Shown here in pieces: positions 8,317 through 17,833 of a DNA stretch of 64,000 nt. Source of the stretch: an uncultured bacterium (lineage in GTDB: Bacteria; Bacteroidota; Bacteroidia; Bacteroidales; Bacteroidaceae). The position numbers and the translations under genes are program-made. The DNA is taken from assembly GCA_905216095.1 (NCBI GenBank), contig CAJMSQ010000001.1:62001-126000 (forward strand), in the 5' to 3' direction. The notes under the pieces are model-generated. The model ran no database searches, was not told where the DNA came from, and worked only from the letters and a program-made list of their open reading frames with translations. Position 1 is the stretch's first letter, and every line of letters starts with the position of its first letter.

Positions 8317-9384
8317 ATGAAGTATCTTAATCTGAATAAGGCTTTGGCTGCATGGCAAAGTTTGCAACCTCTGTCGGAAAAGGACCGGGAAAGGCTCAGC
8401 CGTCGTTTTACGGTGGATTTCAACTATAACAGCAATCACCTTGAAGGCAATACGCTGACTTACGGACAGACGGAAATCCTGCTTCTCTTCGGAAAGGTGG
8501 TTGGAGAAGCCGATGTGCGTGACGTACAAGAGATGGCCGCAAGCAATGTCGGCCTGCGGATGATGACGGAAGAGGCTGCCGGGAAAGCAATGCCTCTGAC
8601 GCAGAATTTTGTCCGGACATTGCACAAGACGATTTTGCGGGAAGATTACACCGTTTATCGTAACTTGCCCGGGGGAATACAGACGAGCTACACGATTCAT
8701 GCGGGACAGTACAAGACGCGTCCCAACAGTGTCATCACACGCTACGGCGACAGGTTCGACTATGCTTCGCCGGAAGAAACGCCGGGGCTGATGGGCGACC
8801 TTGTCGATTGGTATAATGCGGCGGAACTGGCCGGTGAGCTATCGCCGGTGGAGTTGGCTGCCTTGTTCCATTATCGTTTCATACGCATTCATCCTTTTGA
8901 GGATGGCAATGGCCGTATTGCCCGACTGATGGTAAATTATATCCTGACTCGTCACGATTATCCGATGATTGTGGTTCGCAGCCGCAAAAAGAGTGAATAT
9001 TTGGAAGCTTTGCATCAGGCTGATATTGAAGTGGGGCCTGTACCGAGCGATGGCGCCCGTGCAGATATCAAGGATATCCGTCCTTTCATGAAATATTTCA
9101 ATGATCTGGTGGCTACTGAAGTCTATAATGATGTGTTGTTTGTGAGCGAGAGGAATGAGAATGTTTGGTGGTATGACGGGGAACGGATCGCATTCAGAAC
9201 GCCCAATTATACAAAAATATTGAATGCCATGCGGACACAGCCGACATTGACGCTCACAGACATGAAAGAGATTACAGGCATAAGCATCGCAGCTATTCAA
9301 AAACTGCTTGACCAGCTCATTCGGAAAAAATATGTTGAACGAGGCAAAAAGGAAGGTAGTTGGAGAGTGTTTGTAACGCAGTGA
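8317..9384 (+). CDS. Fic domain AMPylase-type protein with C-terminal winged helix
   Basis: A 355-residue protein. The Fic active-site motif HPFEDGNGRIAR starts at His192. An N-terminal inhibitory-helix motif S39-x-x-x-E43-G44 (SNHLEG) is present, characteristic of class II Fic enzymes in which the helix blocks ATP binding in the same polypeptide. Residues of about 300-355 (LNAMRTQPTLTLTDMKEITGISIAAIQKLLDQLIRKKYVERG) look like a winged helix-turn-helix. The family transfers AMP (or removes it) from target hydroxyls; the target is unknown. ATG 8317 is chosen because it begins the conserved N-terminus and follows the promoter. It stands alone between two hairpins with matching arms. Confidence 0.88.
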   Translation: MKYLNLNKALAAWQSLQPLSEKDRERLSRRFTVDFNYNSNHLEGNTLTYGQTEILLLFGKVVGEADVRDVQEMAASNVGLRMMTEEAAGKAMPLTQNFVRTLHKTILREDYTVYRNLPGGIQTSYTIHAGQYKTRPNSVITRYGDRFDYASPEETPGLMGDLVDWYNAAELAGELSPVELAALFHYRFIRIHPFEDGNGRIARLMVNYILTRHDYPMIVVRSRKKSEYLEALHQADIEVGPVPSDGARADIKDIRPFMKYFNDLVATEVYNDVLFVSERNENVWWYDGERIAFRTPNYTKILNAMRTQPTLTLTDMKEITGISIAAIQKLLDQLIRKKYVERGKKEGSWRVFVTQ

Positions 9385-9426
9385 CATTTCAGTTTCAGCG
9401 ATAACTCCTTTTCATCTTCCACCCAT

Positions 9427-9464
9427 AAAAAAGCATCCGCAGACATGAGTGTCTGCGGATGCTT
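9427..9464 (-). terminator. Terminator of the GH89 gene, hairpin shared with the Fic upstream terminator
   Basis: AAGCATCCGCAGACA (9431-9445) and its exact complement (9450-9464) enclose TGAG. On the minus strand the stem is followed by a run of T (A 9427-9432 on +). It serves the minus-strand glycosidase and may also stop Fic transcripts. Confidence 0.75.
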
Positions 9465-9526
9465 GCGGTTATGCGGCCTTTGCGGTCGGGAATGTGGTGT
9501 TCATCCCTGCCGGGGCCGGTTTTATA

Positions 9527-12500
9527 TCAGTCGATGAACACCTTTTCGCCAGCTGTGTTCACGTAGATACCTTTGGCGGGATAGAGTACGCGGCGGCCGC
9601 GCAGGTCATACCATATACCGTTATTCTTACCTCGGTCTCCCGTGGCCGTACCAATGCCGGTGGGAGTGCCGTCAAGGCTCAGGAATGATGCGGCCTCGTT
9701 TCCGATGTTTGCGGTCGGGATGTAGGCCTGATTGGCCGGTGCGCTTGTGCCGGTCGAACGGCTGAAACCCGTGCCTGCGGCCGTATTGCCGAGCAGGTAG
9801 AAGCTTTCGGCAGTGAGTCCCGTGCGTTCAAGAGTCGCACCGGCGAGCAGATTGCCCGAAAGCGATGCGGTGATGGCTTCGTAGGACAGTGCGAACGATA
9901 CCGTTCCGGCGGCTTCGGTGCTGACCAGGACGCCTGTACCGGCGGGTATCACGCTACCTTCGGCTACGGGAGACAGGGAGAGGGCACCGTTGTTTACGCC
10001 GCTCACGGTGTAGACCGTTGCGTCGTCGGCCGAGGGCACGATTACGGCCACGGGCAGGCAGAGAGCTGTCCAAAGGTCGTCGTCCACGGTCACGGGGATG
10101 CTCTTCACCTCATCGACGGCCCAGAGAAAGGTATTGTCGGGTGCGGAGGTTTCCTCGAGGATAAGTCCGGTATCGCTGTTTTTCACGTAATACGTGCCCA
10201 CTTTCAAGGCAAGGGCATATTCGTTGGCCGCCGTAATGCTGCCGTCGTAGGTGTATTCTCCGTACCATTGTGTGGCCGAGGTCGGCATTTCCACGCGGTT
10301 GTGCTGCCCGGCCTTGCCGCCGAAGAAGCGTTGGCTGTTGGTGTGTTCCACCTTGTAGCCGTTGTCGATGGGTACGAGGGTCCACAGGGCTGTGGGCACG
10401 TCGGTGCTTGCGGCTTCGCCCGCGAGGACGGCACGGTTGCTGCCGTTGTTTGCCGTCATCTGTCCGTCAGCGTCGGCCAGCGGTGTGGCGTATGCCAGTT
10501 TGCCGTTGGCAAGGTTGCGCAGGTTGAAGTAACGTGTAATCAGACGGCCTTCGGGAAAGGCGAGCATCCGGCTGCCATCGGCCGAATAGAGGATGCCGTC
10601 CTTCGCGGTGTAGTTCGGGTTTCCCTCCGTCACGACGAAGTATTCCAGTCCTGTGCATCCCTTCCACGGCTGACTGCTGAGCGTCGGGTCGGACAGGTTG
10701 AGCTGTTCGATGGCGACGCCTTCGGGCAGTGCGGTGCTGAAGACGGTAATGTCGTTCAGTGCGATGTTGCTGAATGTCTTCGTCTCGGGCGTGCCGTTCT
10801 CGGGGGTCAGGGTGACGTTGAAGTTACCCGCGCCGTCGTTTACCATTTCAATGGTGAAGCGGCTGCCCACATTTTGTGCGAATGTGTTTTCTCCGCCGCC
10901 GTTCATCTTCATGACGATGGTTCCTGCCGCTTTCAGGTAGAACTGGAAGGCGCCGGGATAGGAGTTGGCCAGTGCGTTATCGCCCACTGCCAGCAGTCCC
11001 GAGCCCCATTGGTTGAAGGAAGAGCCGTCGGTCGCTACTTTTATGGTCAGTGTCCAAGGCCCTTTTCCGGGTATCGTGGTGTTGGGTCTGATGAGGTCGT
11101 TCTGCGTTCCCGCTCCCTCGAAGCTGGCGTTCAGCAGGCAGTCGAACGCGATGTCGTCCTCGGGCAATACGATGCGCTTCACGTCCTTGTTGCCGCTGAC
11201 GGCCCCGGGGGCGAAACCGACAAGCTTCTTCCCCTCGGGTATACCGCTGAGGTTGTTCAGGTCGAGCACGCCGCTACCGCTTTCCACGCCCATGACGAGA
11301 AGGTCTCCGCTAAGGGTTTCCTGGGTTTGCAGCACGATGTCGCCTGCTGTCACGAGAGTGAGTTTCTTCTTGAATACGGCTGTGAACGTGGTGTTCTCGG
11401 CGGGGATAATCTTGAATGCAGGTTCGGTGGAGAGTACGCGGCCGTACTGGTCTTCCCAGTGCACGAACTCGTAACCTTCGTTGGGGAAGGCCTCGGGCTG
11501 GATTTCGGTTCCGGCCGACACGCTGATGTCTTCGCCGGACTCACCCGTGATGTTGCGTACCGTACCCATGTTCTCGTCGCAGCTGCGTATGACGATGTGC
11601 GTGCTGCCCAGGGCATGTTCGCTGATGTTCACGGGAATCTCGTAAGTCATGCGGGTCAGGTCGGCCTTTGCCGGTGCGGGCTGTCCCGTTGCGGGGATGC
11701 AGTTTTTCCATGCACCGTCGAAACGCAGTCGCAGGTGGGTCAGTCCGGCCGGCATGTCGTAGGGAAGGAGCACTTCGACGGGGTTGTTGCAGATGCCGCC
11801 CGTTTCCGCGCCCTTTGTTCCGCGCACCTCGATGAGTTCACCCTCGTCGTCGAAGTCGCCGTCGCGGTTCAGGTCGATGTAGGCCGACAGGTAGCAGTAT
11901 TTCATGCCGCCCGCGTCGGTCATCTGCACGCTGAACTTGCTGCCTCGTGCCACGTTGATGTTGCCGGCCGTCGGGTTGAAGTACTGGGCCGGGCATTCGG
12001 TGGCGCTGTACAGTTCGGTGGTGTTTTCGCCCTGCGTGTAGCTGATGGCCGACAGGTAGGATTTCACGTTTTCAACGGTTGCATGTTCGTTGGCATTCTC
12101 TTCTGCGGGAATGCCCCAAAGATTCTCGACGAACGATGCCGTGAAGGTCGCCTCGTCAGCTCCGTAGTAAGTCAGCGGGTTCTCCGTTCCTGCGGCTTTG
12201 GTCTCGCCGCCGATGGTCTGTGTCCAGCCTTTGAAGTCGAATCCCTCGGCGGGAGTGGCCTTTATCACGACGGTTTCCTTGTTCGTCACGCTGTTTGTAC
12301 CCTCGGGCGCGCCGACTATGCTCACCGTGCCCTGTCCTTCGCAGCCTTCGGCCACGGCCACGCTCACGGTGCGGTCGTTCAGGATTTCATCCTTCAGGGC
12401 AATGTAGAAGGAGACGACCGTTCCGTCGCTGATGCGTACCGTTGCTTTCACGTTGCTCGTGGCCGCGTCGGCGGGGATGGCCAGGGTGTTGTCGGCCGAC

Positions 12501-14890
12501 TGCTCGTCGGCGCTGATGTTGCCGTCGTTGTTCACGTCTACGGCCAGCTGTGCGGTCGTGCCTTCGGGAATGGCGAACGTATAGTTCTGTCCGCGGTAGG
12601 CGAAAGTCGTGTAGTCGGCAGCAGCCAGTTCTTGTTCGATGTGTCGCTGTACATATACTTTATCGCCGTTCCACGAAACGAGCGGGAAGAAGTACTTGGC
12701 GAATTTCTCGGCGGCCAGTACTTTCGTGTCGCCCTCGGGTGCGGCGGTGTAGGTGATGCCTGCGGTGTTCTTTATCCACTCGCAGCCCTTGTTATACCAG
12801 TAGGCGTTGTTCAGTCCGCCCGTTCCGCTGCCTGCGGCCAGTGCGTTGAAGAATTCCACCCACCGCGGTTTGTAGTAGTCACGCAGCATACCGCTCCATT
12901 CGCGGTTGGAATACTCGCGCAATTGGCTGTTGAAGTCCGACCAGGTGGACACCTGACGGCGCAGGTTGTCATATTCCAGCCAGTCGGCGTCCGTGTTTGT
13001 CGCGCCGGCCGCCTGTGCCGCCGGTTCTTTCACGATGTTGCGCGCCATTTCCGTCCAGTTGCCGAAACGGTAGCTCTGGTGTGAGCCGAGCAACTCGTCG
13101 AGGTCGTCGATGAGTTCCAGGTAGCAGTCCTTGCGGGTGCGGAAGTCGGCGTTCGTCCCGCCGCCCTTCTGGTAGTCGGCGTTGATCTGCTTGAGCAGGA
13201 AGTAAGCATAGTCGGTGATGGCCTGCCGGGTTACGTCGAGCAGGTCGTATTCGAAGTTGTTACCCTCGAGCGTGGCGGCCTGGCTCAGCAGGTCGTCTGC
13301 GGCTGCGATGACCTTGGTGTGGTCGTAGGGTATGCTGGACGTGCTCCACGTGGACACGCTGTTCACCGTCAGCGACGGCTGTGCCAGAATCACGCCTTCG
13401 GACGTTCCCTGCTGTCCGCCCGGGCAGTTGTACACCGAACCCATCAGCTTCTGCATGGCGCTTTGTGCCGCCTGGTTCTCCTGTCCGTAGCGCATGGTGG
13501 CGTATTCCTTCACCCACTTCGTCTTGTCGATGGTCGTCCACGGCAGTTCGAAGAGCGCGTCATACATGACCGGGCTGGTTTCGATGCCTTCGGGTGTTGC
13601 GCCGATGCCTTTCAGCTGCGAGGGCTTGGCGGCCAGTACGTTGTTGTAGTTGTTCACCAGGTTGTCGAAGCGTCCGTGCAGTCCCGTGCGACCACCGAAG
13701 TTGAGCAACATGCAGTAAACGAAGTCGTGTTGCCCGAAGCGACCCCAGCGGGGCGTGTTCTCGGCAAAGAGGTCGAGCACCAGCAGCCGGCCCTTGGGCA
13801 CGGCGTTGAGCAAATCGTTGGCCGGGTTGTTCTGCCATGCCTGGATGACCCACACGCTCTGCTCTCCGCAGTTCGCGTTCATGGCCTGTATGATGCCCTG
13901 TGCCTGTGTGGGTCGGCCGCACTGGGGCGCCGTTCCGCCTTCATGGCAGAGGTCCATCGAGTAGAACTTGCTCTTGCCCATCACCTTCTCTTGTGCTTCG
14001 TAGAAGAGCTGGGCCAGGTGCTGGAATTTCGCATCCGTGGCCGACAACATGCCGGGGGCGTTGTAGCCCTGCCATTTTCCGCCGGAGTTCACCTGGGTGT
14101 AGCCCTCCTTGCCGGCCATCTTGGTGGCCAGGTTCGAGGGTACGGTGCCGTAGAAGCCCGGCAGCACGGGGTCCATGCCCAGTTCGCGCATACGGGCCAG
14201 CATATTCTTGCACATGGCGCGCTGGCGCTCATACCACCATTCGGGGTTCGGGCCGCCGTGGCCCTCAAGGTTGGTCATGCCCCACCAGGCCTGGAACGCC
14301 GGGCCGGCGACATATTTTCCAAGTTCGGCGGTGGTGTAGCCGAACTCGTCGCTGGTGTAGATGTCGTGCCATATCACGTCCAGTCCCACCAGCATGAGCG
14401 GCATGTTGATGCCGTGCAGGGCCATCCAGTCTATTTCCTGCATCCACCGCTGTTCCGTCCACATGGCACAGGAATATGAGTAGGTGCAATAATTCAGGTA
14501 GTAACGGTAGTCTACCGTACATTGGTGACGCTCCTCGGCGGCGGGCACGGGCAGCGTAGCCGCGTTGAGGTCGGTCGTCAGGCAGTTCCACGCCAGGTTG
14601 ATGCGGGCATGGTGGTTCAGGTACCAGTTGATACCGGTCGTCACGGCGATGGTCGAGGAACCTTTAATGCAAGGTTTCCCGTCTTCGGCGGTGATGACAA
14701 ATACTTCCTTGCCGCCGTTGGCGAGGGTCTCGTCCACAACGGTCACGAAGCGCTCGGAAGCGCCTGTTCCGCCGATACGGTCGAGCAGCGCACTCACGGC
14801 CTGCGGATTCTTTGTCTCCGCCGCAGCCGACAGTGGTACGGCCAGACACGTCAGCATCAGGGCCGCGATAAACAAACAGATTTTTCTCAT
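9527..14890 (-). CDS. Large secreted alpha-N-acetylglucosaminidase (GH89) with accessory and sorting domains
   Basis: A 1787-residue secreted enzyme. The signal peptide spans about residues 1-24. Residues of about 30-740 are a NAGLU/GH89 catalytic unit, with YRYYLNYCTYSYSCAMW near 128, LVGLDVIWH and NFGGRTGLHGRFDN. Candidate catalytic acids are Glu317 (DLCHEGG) and Glu434 (ATPEGIE), the places of the two glutamates in human NAGLU. GH89 removes terminal alpha-1,4-linked GlcNAc, as on gastric mucin or heparan sulphate. Beyond it come a GEVED-like segment (AYIDLNRDGDFDDEGELIEV), an InlB-type repeat (FVHWEDQYGRVLSTEPAF...ENTTFTAVF), a leucine-rich BspA-like piece (YTAKDGILYSADGSRMLAFPEG) and a C-terminal sorting domain (WYDLRGRRVLYPAKGIYV). 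It is about twice the length of a minimal GH89. Confidence 0.88.
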   Translation of the reverse strand: MRKICLFIAALMLTCLAVPLSAAAETKNPQAVSALLDRIGGTGASERFVTVVDETLANGGKEVFVITAEDGKPCIKGSSTIAVTTGINWYLNHHARINLAWNCLTTDLNAATLPVPAAEERHQCTVDYRYYLNYCTYSYSCAMWTEQRWMQEIDWMALHGINMPLMLVGLDVIWHDIYTSDEFGYTTAELGKYVAGPAFQAWWGMTNLEGHGGPNPEWWYERQRAMCKNMLARMRELGMDPVLPGFYGTVPSNLATKMAGKEGYTQVNSGGKWQGYNAPGMLSATDAKFQHLAQLFYEAQEKVMGKSKFYSMDLCHEGGTAPQCGRPTQAQGIIQAMNANCGEQSVWVIQAWQNNPANDLLNAVPKGRLLVLDLFAENTPRWGRFGQHDFVYCMLLNFGGRTGLHGRFDNLVNNYNNVLAAKPSQLKGIGATPEGIETSPVMYDALFELPWTTIDKTKWVKEYATMRYGQENQAAQSAMQKLMGSVYNCPGGQQGTSEGVILAQPSLTVNSVSTWSTSSIPYDHTKVIAAADDLLSQAATLEGNNFEYDLLDVTRQAITDYAYFLLKQINADYQKGGGTNADFRTRKDCYLELIDDLDELLGSHQSYRFGNWTEMARNIVKEPAAQAAGATNTDADWLEYDNLRRQVSTWSDFNSQLREYSNREWSGMLRDYYKPRWVEFFNALAAGSGTGGLNNAYWYNKGCEWIKNTAGITYTAAPEGDTKVLAAEKFAKYFFPLVSWNGDKVYVQRHIEQELAAADYTTFAYRGQNYTFAIPEGTTAQLAVDVNNDGNISADEQSADNTLAIPADAATSNVKATVRISDGTVVSFYIALKDEILNDRTVSVAVAEGCEGQGTVSIVGAPEGTNSVTNKETVVIKATPAEGFDFKGWTQTIGGETKAAGTENPLTYYGADEATFTASFVENLWGIPAEENANEHATVENVKSYLSAISYTQGENTTELYSATECPAQYFNPTAGNINVARGSKFSVQMTDAGGMKYCYLSAYIDLNRDGDFDDEGELIEVRGTKGAETGGICNNPVEVLLPYDMPAGLTHLRLRFDGAWKNCIPATGQPAPAKADLTRMTYEIPVNISEHALGSTHIVIRSCDENMGTVRNITGESGEDISVSAGTEIQPEAFPNEGYEFVHWEDQYGRVLSTEPAFKIIPAENTTFTAVFKKKLTLVTAGDIVLQTQETLSGDLLVMGVESGSGVLDLNNLSGIPEGKKLVGFAPGAVSGNKDVKRIVLPEDDIAFDCLLNASFEGAGTQNDLIRPNTTIPGKGPWTLTIKVATDGSSFNQWGSGLLAVGDNALANSYPGAFQFYLKAAGTIVMKMNGGGENTFAQNVGSRFTIEMVNDGAGNFNVTLTPENGTPETKTFSNIALNDITVFSTALPEGVAIEQLNLSDPTLSSQPWKGCTGLEYFVVTEGNPNYTAKDGILYSADGSRMLAFPEGRLITRYFNLRNLANGKLAYATPLADADGQMTANNGSNRAVLAGEAASTDVPTALWTLVPIDNGYKVEHTNSQRFFGGKAGQHNRVEMPTSATQWYGEYTYDGSITAANEYALALKVGTYYVKNSDTGLILEETSAPDNTFLWAVDEVKSIPVTVDDDLWTALCLPVAVIVPSADDATVYTVSGVNNGALSLSPVAEGSVIPAGTGVLVSTEAAGTVSFALSYEAITASLSGNLLAGATLERTGLTAESFYLLGNTAAGTGFSRSTGTSAPANQAYIPTANIGNEAASFLSLDGTPTGIGTATGDRGKNNGIWYDLRGRRVLYPAKGIYVNTAGEKVFID

Positions 14891-14995
14891 GTTTTAGAAT
14901 TTATGGATGAATGTTTTTCACAATGGTAGGTTTTCTCCCGTACCGTTTTTGTGCGGTTTTTCGGGATAAAAAATCGCAATACGCTTAATTACCGA

Positions 14996-15025
14996 CAAAT
15001 ATACGAGATTTTTGCATATTTTCAA
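14996..15025 (-). promoter_or_regulatory. Promoter of the GH89 gene
   Basis: On the minus strand TTG (15025-15023), 19 bp, then TATATTTG (15003-14996). This is a good match to the Bacteroidetes consensus, about 105 bp before the start codon. The rest of the 14891-15271 gap holds only a GC hairpin at 15053-15067 and the promoter at 15220. Confidence 0.65.
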
Positions 15026-15219
15026 CCGTATTTGTGACAAAAAAAGCGGGCCCGGCGTTTCGCCGGCGTATTTACGGGGCGATGGCAGCGGCTGCCGGCA
15101 AAAAATTTTGAAAGAAAAGGGAGACTTTCTGAATAGTCGGTTTGTTCTTCTTCTGGTATTCCTGCTTTTACTCTATTACTGCGGTTGAAATCTAAATTAT
15201 AGAATTTCTTCGATATGTC

Positions 15220-15250
15220 TTGTCTATAAGACGGGATAATATTATTTTTG
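15220..15250 (+). promoter_or_regulatory. Promoter of the DUF4143 ATPase gene
   Basis: TTG (15220-15222), 20 bp, TATTTTTG (15243-15250), followed 21 bp later by the ATG. Confidence 0.6.
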
Positions 15251-15271
15251 TCCTATCAATAGAACAATAAT

Positions 15272-16558
15272 ATGAATAAAGAGCTTCTTAAATCCGTCAT
15301 AGCCGACAATCAGGCTGAAATACCAAGGCATCAGGTTGTGCCCCGTGACTTCTTCTTCGAGGATTTCGGGAATTACGTTTTTGTGGGCATCCGCAGAGCA
15401 GGAAAGTCTTATCTGCTGTATCAGCAAATTCAACAACTTCTGGCTGGTGGCACAGGCTGGGATGAAATCCTCTACATCAATTTTGAGGATGAGCGTTTGG
15501 AGGGAATGGGCAAGGAGGACTTGAACCTGCTGCTGGAAACTCACATGGAAATGTATGGCAAGCGGCCTATCCTCTTCCTGGATGAAATTCAGAATATCGA
15601 AGGATGGGAAAAGTTTGCCCGCAGGCTAGCCGACGCCAAATACAAGGTCTACATCACAGGCAGCAATGCCAAGATGTTAAGTTCGGAGATACAAACCACC
15701 CTTGGAGGGCGATACATCAATGTGAATGTGTACCCTTATAATTTCATGGAGTATCTGACGGCTAACCAAGTGAATCTTGTTCCGACTTCGCTTTATGCTA
15801 CGGAACGCCGAGCCATGATATTGCGATATTTCGATGACTATTTCCATTTTGGCGGTTTTCCTGAAGGGGCAGAGTTGAAAGCCAAGAGAGACTACCTGAC
15901 CAGTGTGTATCAGAAGATTTACTTAGGAGATATAGCCACCCGCCATGCTGTTGCCAATACCTTTGCCCTGCGCGTGCTTTTCAAGAAGCTGGCAGAAAGT
16001 GTGAAGCAGCCCATATCATTCTCACGCCTGACCCACATCATATCATCTACGGGAGTAAAAGTGGGAAAATCCACTATTATCAACTACCTGGAATACGCTA
16101 AGGATGCCTGGCTGGTTTCTCCGATACATAACATCGCCGGAAAATTGGTGGACAAGGAAACTACGCCCAAATATTATTTTACGGACAACGGAATTCTCAA
16201 CCTCTTCCTGTTGGATGCCGAAACCTCATTGCTCGAAAACCTGGTAGCCATCACCTTATTACGCAAGTATGGCCGGGAAGATGCAGTGTTTTTCTGGAAC
16301 AAGAATGTGGAAGTGGACTTCTACTTGCCCGATGAGGAGACCGCCATTCAGGTATGCTATTCCCTCTCCGACGCCGAAACCTTTGAGCGGGAAACCAAAG
16401 CCCTCGTCAGCCTCTGCAAGGTTTTGCCATGTAAGGAATTATTGGTCATCACCCGAGATGAGGAAAAGACTGTGGAGCTGGGAGGCAGAAAGATAACAGT
16501 CCTCCCCGTCTGGAAATGGTTGCTGGAATATCAAAAGCCAAGCCTTAGACGTATGTAA
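15272..16558 (+). CDS. AAA family ATPase with DUF4143 C-terminal domain
   Basis: A 428-residue protein. Walker A is GIRRAGKSYLLYQQ near residue 39 and Walker B is PILFLDEIQNIEGW near residue 96, followed by YITGSNAKMLSSEIQTTLGGRY. The C-terminal half (ETTPKYYFTDNGILNLFL...FFWNKNVEVDFYLPDEETAIQVCYSL) is the DUF4143 domain, a degenerate nuclease-like fold. Such proteins are common, often laterally acquired and poorly understood; roles in defence or toxin-antitoxin-like functions have been suggested. The gene stands alone, has its own promoter and is more AT-rich than both neighbours. It is convergent with rmuC, with only 25 bp between stops. Confidence 0.85.
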   Translation: MNKELLKSVIADNQAEIPRHQVVPRDFFFEDFGNYVFVGIRRAGKSYLLYQQIQQLLAGGTGWDEILYINFEDERLEGMGKEDLNLLLETHMEMYGKRPILFLDEIQNIEGWEKFARRLADAKYKVYITGSNAKMLSSEIQTTLGGRYINVNVYPYNFMEYLTANQVNLVPTSLYATERRAMILRYFDDYFHFGGFPEGAELKAKRDYLTSVYQKIYLGDIATRHAVANTFALRVLFKKLAESVKQPISFSRLTHIISSTGVKVGKSTIINYLEYAKDAWLVSPIHNIAGKLVDKETTPKYYFTDNGILNLFLLDAETSLLENLVAITLLRKYGREDAVFFWNKNVEVDFYLPDEETAIQVCYSLSDAETFERETKALVSLCKVLPCKELLVITRDEEKTVELGGRKITVLPVWKWLLEYQKPSLRRM

Positions 16559-16583
16559 AGCCAATTGTAATTGATTTTCCGTA

Positions 16584-17783
16584 TTATTTCTCGTCGTATA
16601 CGTTCGTTTCGTCGTCGCATCCCGCTTTCAAGTCATCGGGGATGTCGGTCGCGGGCGAGAGCCCCTTTTTCTTCCACCCCTCCAGCTGGGACACGATGTT
16701 GCCGCGGCCTGTCGTGAGCTGTTTCTCGGCACGTTCGTAGTTGTCGGCCAGCTGTCGGATGTTGCGCCCCACCTGTTGGAAGTTGCGGGCAAAGCCGCAG
16801 AATTTCCTGTACAGCTGTTCGGCCGACGCGTATATCTCGCCTACGCTGCGGCTCTGGCGGTCCGTCTGCCACAGGTTGTGGGCCAGCTGCAGCGCCATGA
16901 GCAGGTTGGCGGGGCTGAGCAGGATGACGCGGCGCGCATAAGCCTCCGTGCCCAGCTCGGGTGCCGCCGCGACGGCGGTGACATAGGCGGCCTCGCCCGG
17001 AACGAACATCAGGACGTGCCCGATGGCGTTTTCCACGTAACGGTCGTAATGCTTGTCGCCCAGTTCGCGGATATGCCGGCGCACCGAGGCCACGTGTTCG
17101 CGCAGGCAGGCGGCGCGCTCCTCGTCGTTGCCGGCTGCGGTGTAGGCGGTATAGGCGGTGAGCGACACCTTCGAGTCGATGATGACGTTGCGGCCGCCGG
17201 GCAGGTGGACGATGACGTCGGGAATGAGTCCGCGGCCCTCTTCGTCGCGCGTCCGGGCCTGTGTCTCGTAGTCGCGTCCTTCGGCCAGTCCGGCGGCATC
17301 GAGGAGATTTCCCAACACGGCCTCGCCCCAGTTGCCCTGCAACTTGCTGTTGCCGCGCAAGGCCCGTGCCAGTTCCTCGGCCTCGCGGCCCATGACCGTC
17401 GTACGCTCCACAAGGTCCGCGACGTGGCGGCCCATGTCGGCGTTGCCCTTCAGGAACTGCTCGCGGAAGGATTCTATGCTCCGCCCCAACGGCGTCAGCA
17501 GCGCGTCGAGGGCGTGCAGGTGCTCGGTGCGCAGTTGTCGCCCCTCGGCGATGGCCGTCTCGGCGGCCGTGGCGCGGAATTCCCTGCGCAGGGCCTCCAC
17601 CTGTGTGCGCAGGCTGTCGGCCGTGTGCGCGCGTTCCGCCTCCAGGCGGGTGTTGGCCGCGGTCTCGGCGGTGCGGGCCTTTTCCACTTCGGCCGACAAG
17701 GCGCTGCGGGTGCGCAGGACGCCCGTGACGTAGCCCGTCACCGCGGCTGCGGCGATGGATAGGATGATGAGAAAAAGATTCAT
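16584..17783 (-). CDS. rmuC: DNA recombination protein RmuC
   Basis: A 399-residue protein. A single N-terminal membrane segment (MNLFLIILSIAAAAVTGYVTGVL) is followed by a long coiled coil and then the RmuC nuclease-like core (LQGNWGEAVLGNLLDAAGLAEGRDYETQ, LIPDVIVHLPGGRNVIIDSKVSL, HVLMFVPGEAAYVTAV, ILLSPANLLMALQ). RmuC limits inversions and recombination at short inverted repeats in E. coli. That is of interest here, since this window is full of palindromes. ATG 17783 is chosen because it starts the membrane helix; a longer frame would overlap waaA. Third gene of the gltX-waaA-rmuC run. Confidence 0.93.
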   Translation of the reverse strand: MNLFLIILSIAAAAVTGYVTGVLRTRSALSAEVEKARTAETAANTRLEAERAHTADSLRTQVEALRREFRATAAETAIAEGRQLRTEHLHALDALLTPLGRSIESFREQFLKGNADMGRHVADLVERTTVMGREAEELARALRGNSKLQGNWGEAVLGNLLDAAGLAEGRDYETQARTRDEEGRGLIPDVIVHLPGGRNVIIDSKVSLTAYTAYTAAGNDEERAACLREHVASVRRHIRELGDKHYDRYVENAIGHVLMFVPGEAAYVTAVAAAPELGTEAYARRVILLSPANLLMALQLAHNLWQTDRQSRSVGEIYASAEQLYRKFCGFARNFQQVGRNIRQLADNYERAEKQLTTGRGNIVSQLEGWKKKGLSPATDIPDDLKAGCDDETNVYDEK

Positions 17784-17833
17784 GTCTGCGGACGGATGAC
17801 CGGCAGGCCGTGGGCGTTGCCGGAAAATGTAGA

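Noticed and set aside
10268..13084. Very long open frame (938 codons) on the + strand opposite the GH89 gene
   Set aside because: It is the antisense of a well-supported glycosidase; its translation is low-complexity Val/Ala/Gly/Arg-rich, as expected from a G+C-rich complementary strand. The same applies to 4219-6666 opposite mutS and 27945-30302 opposite hppA.
15053..15067. CCGGCG/CGCCGG hairpin between the GH89 and ATPase genes as a terminator
   Set aside because: It lies upstream of both divergent genes and the T-run on the minus strand is displaced from the stem, so there is nothing for it to terminate.
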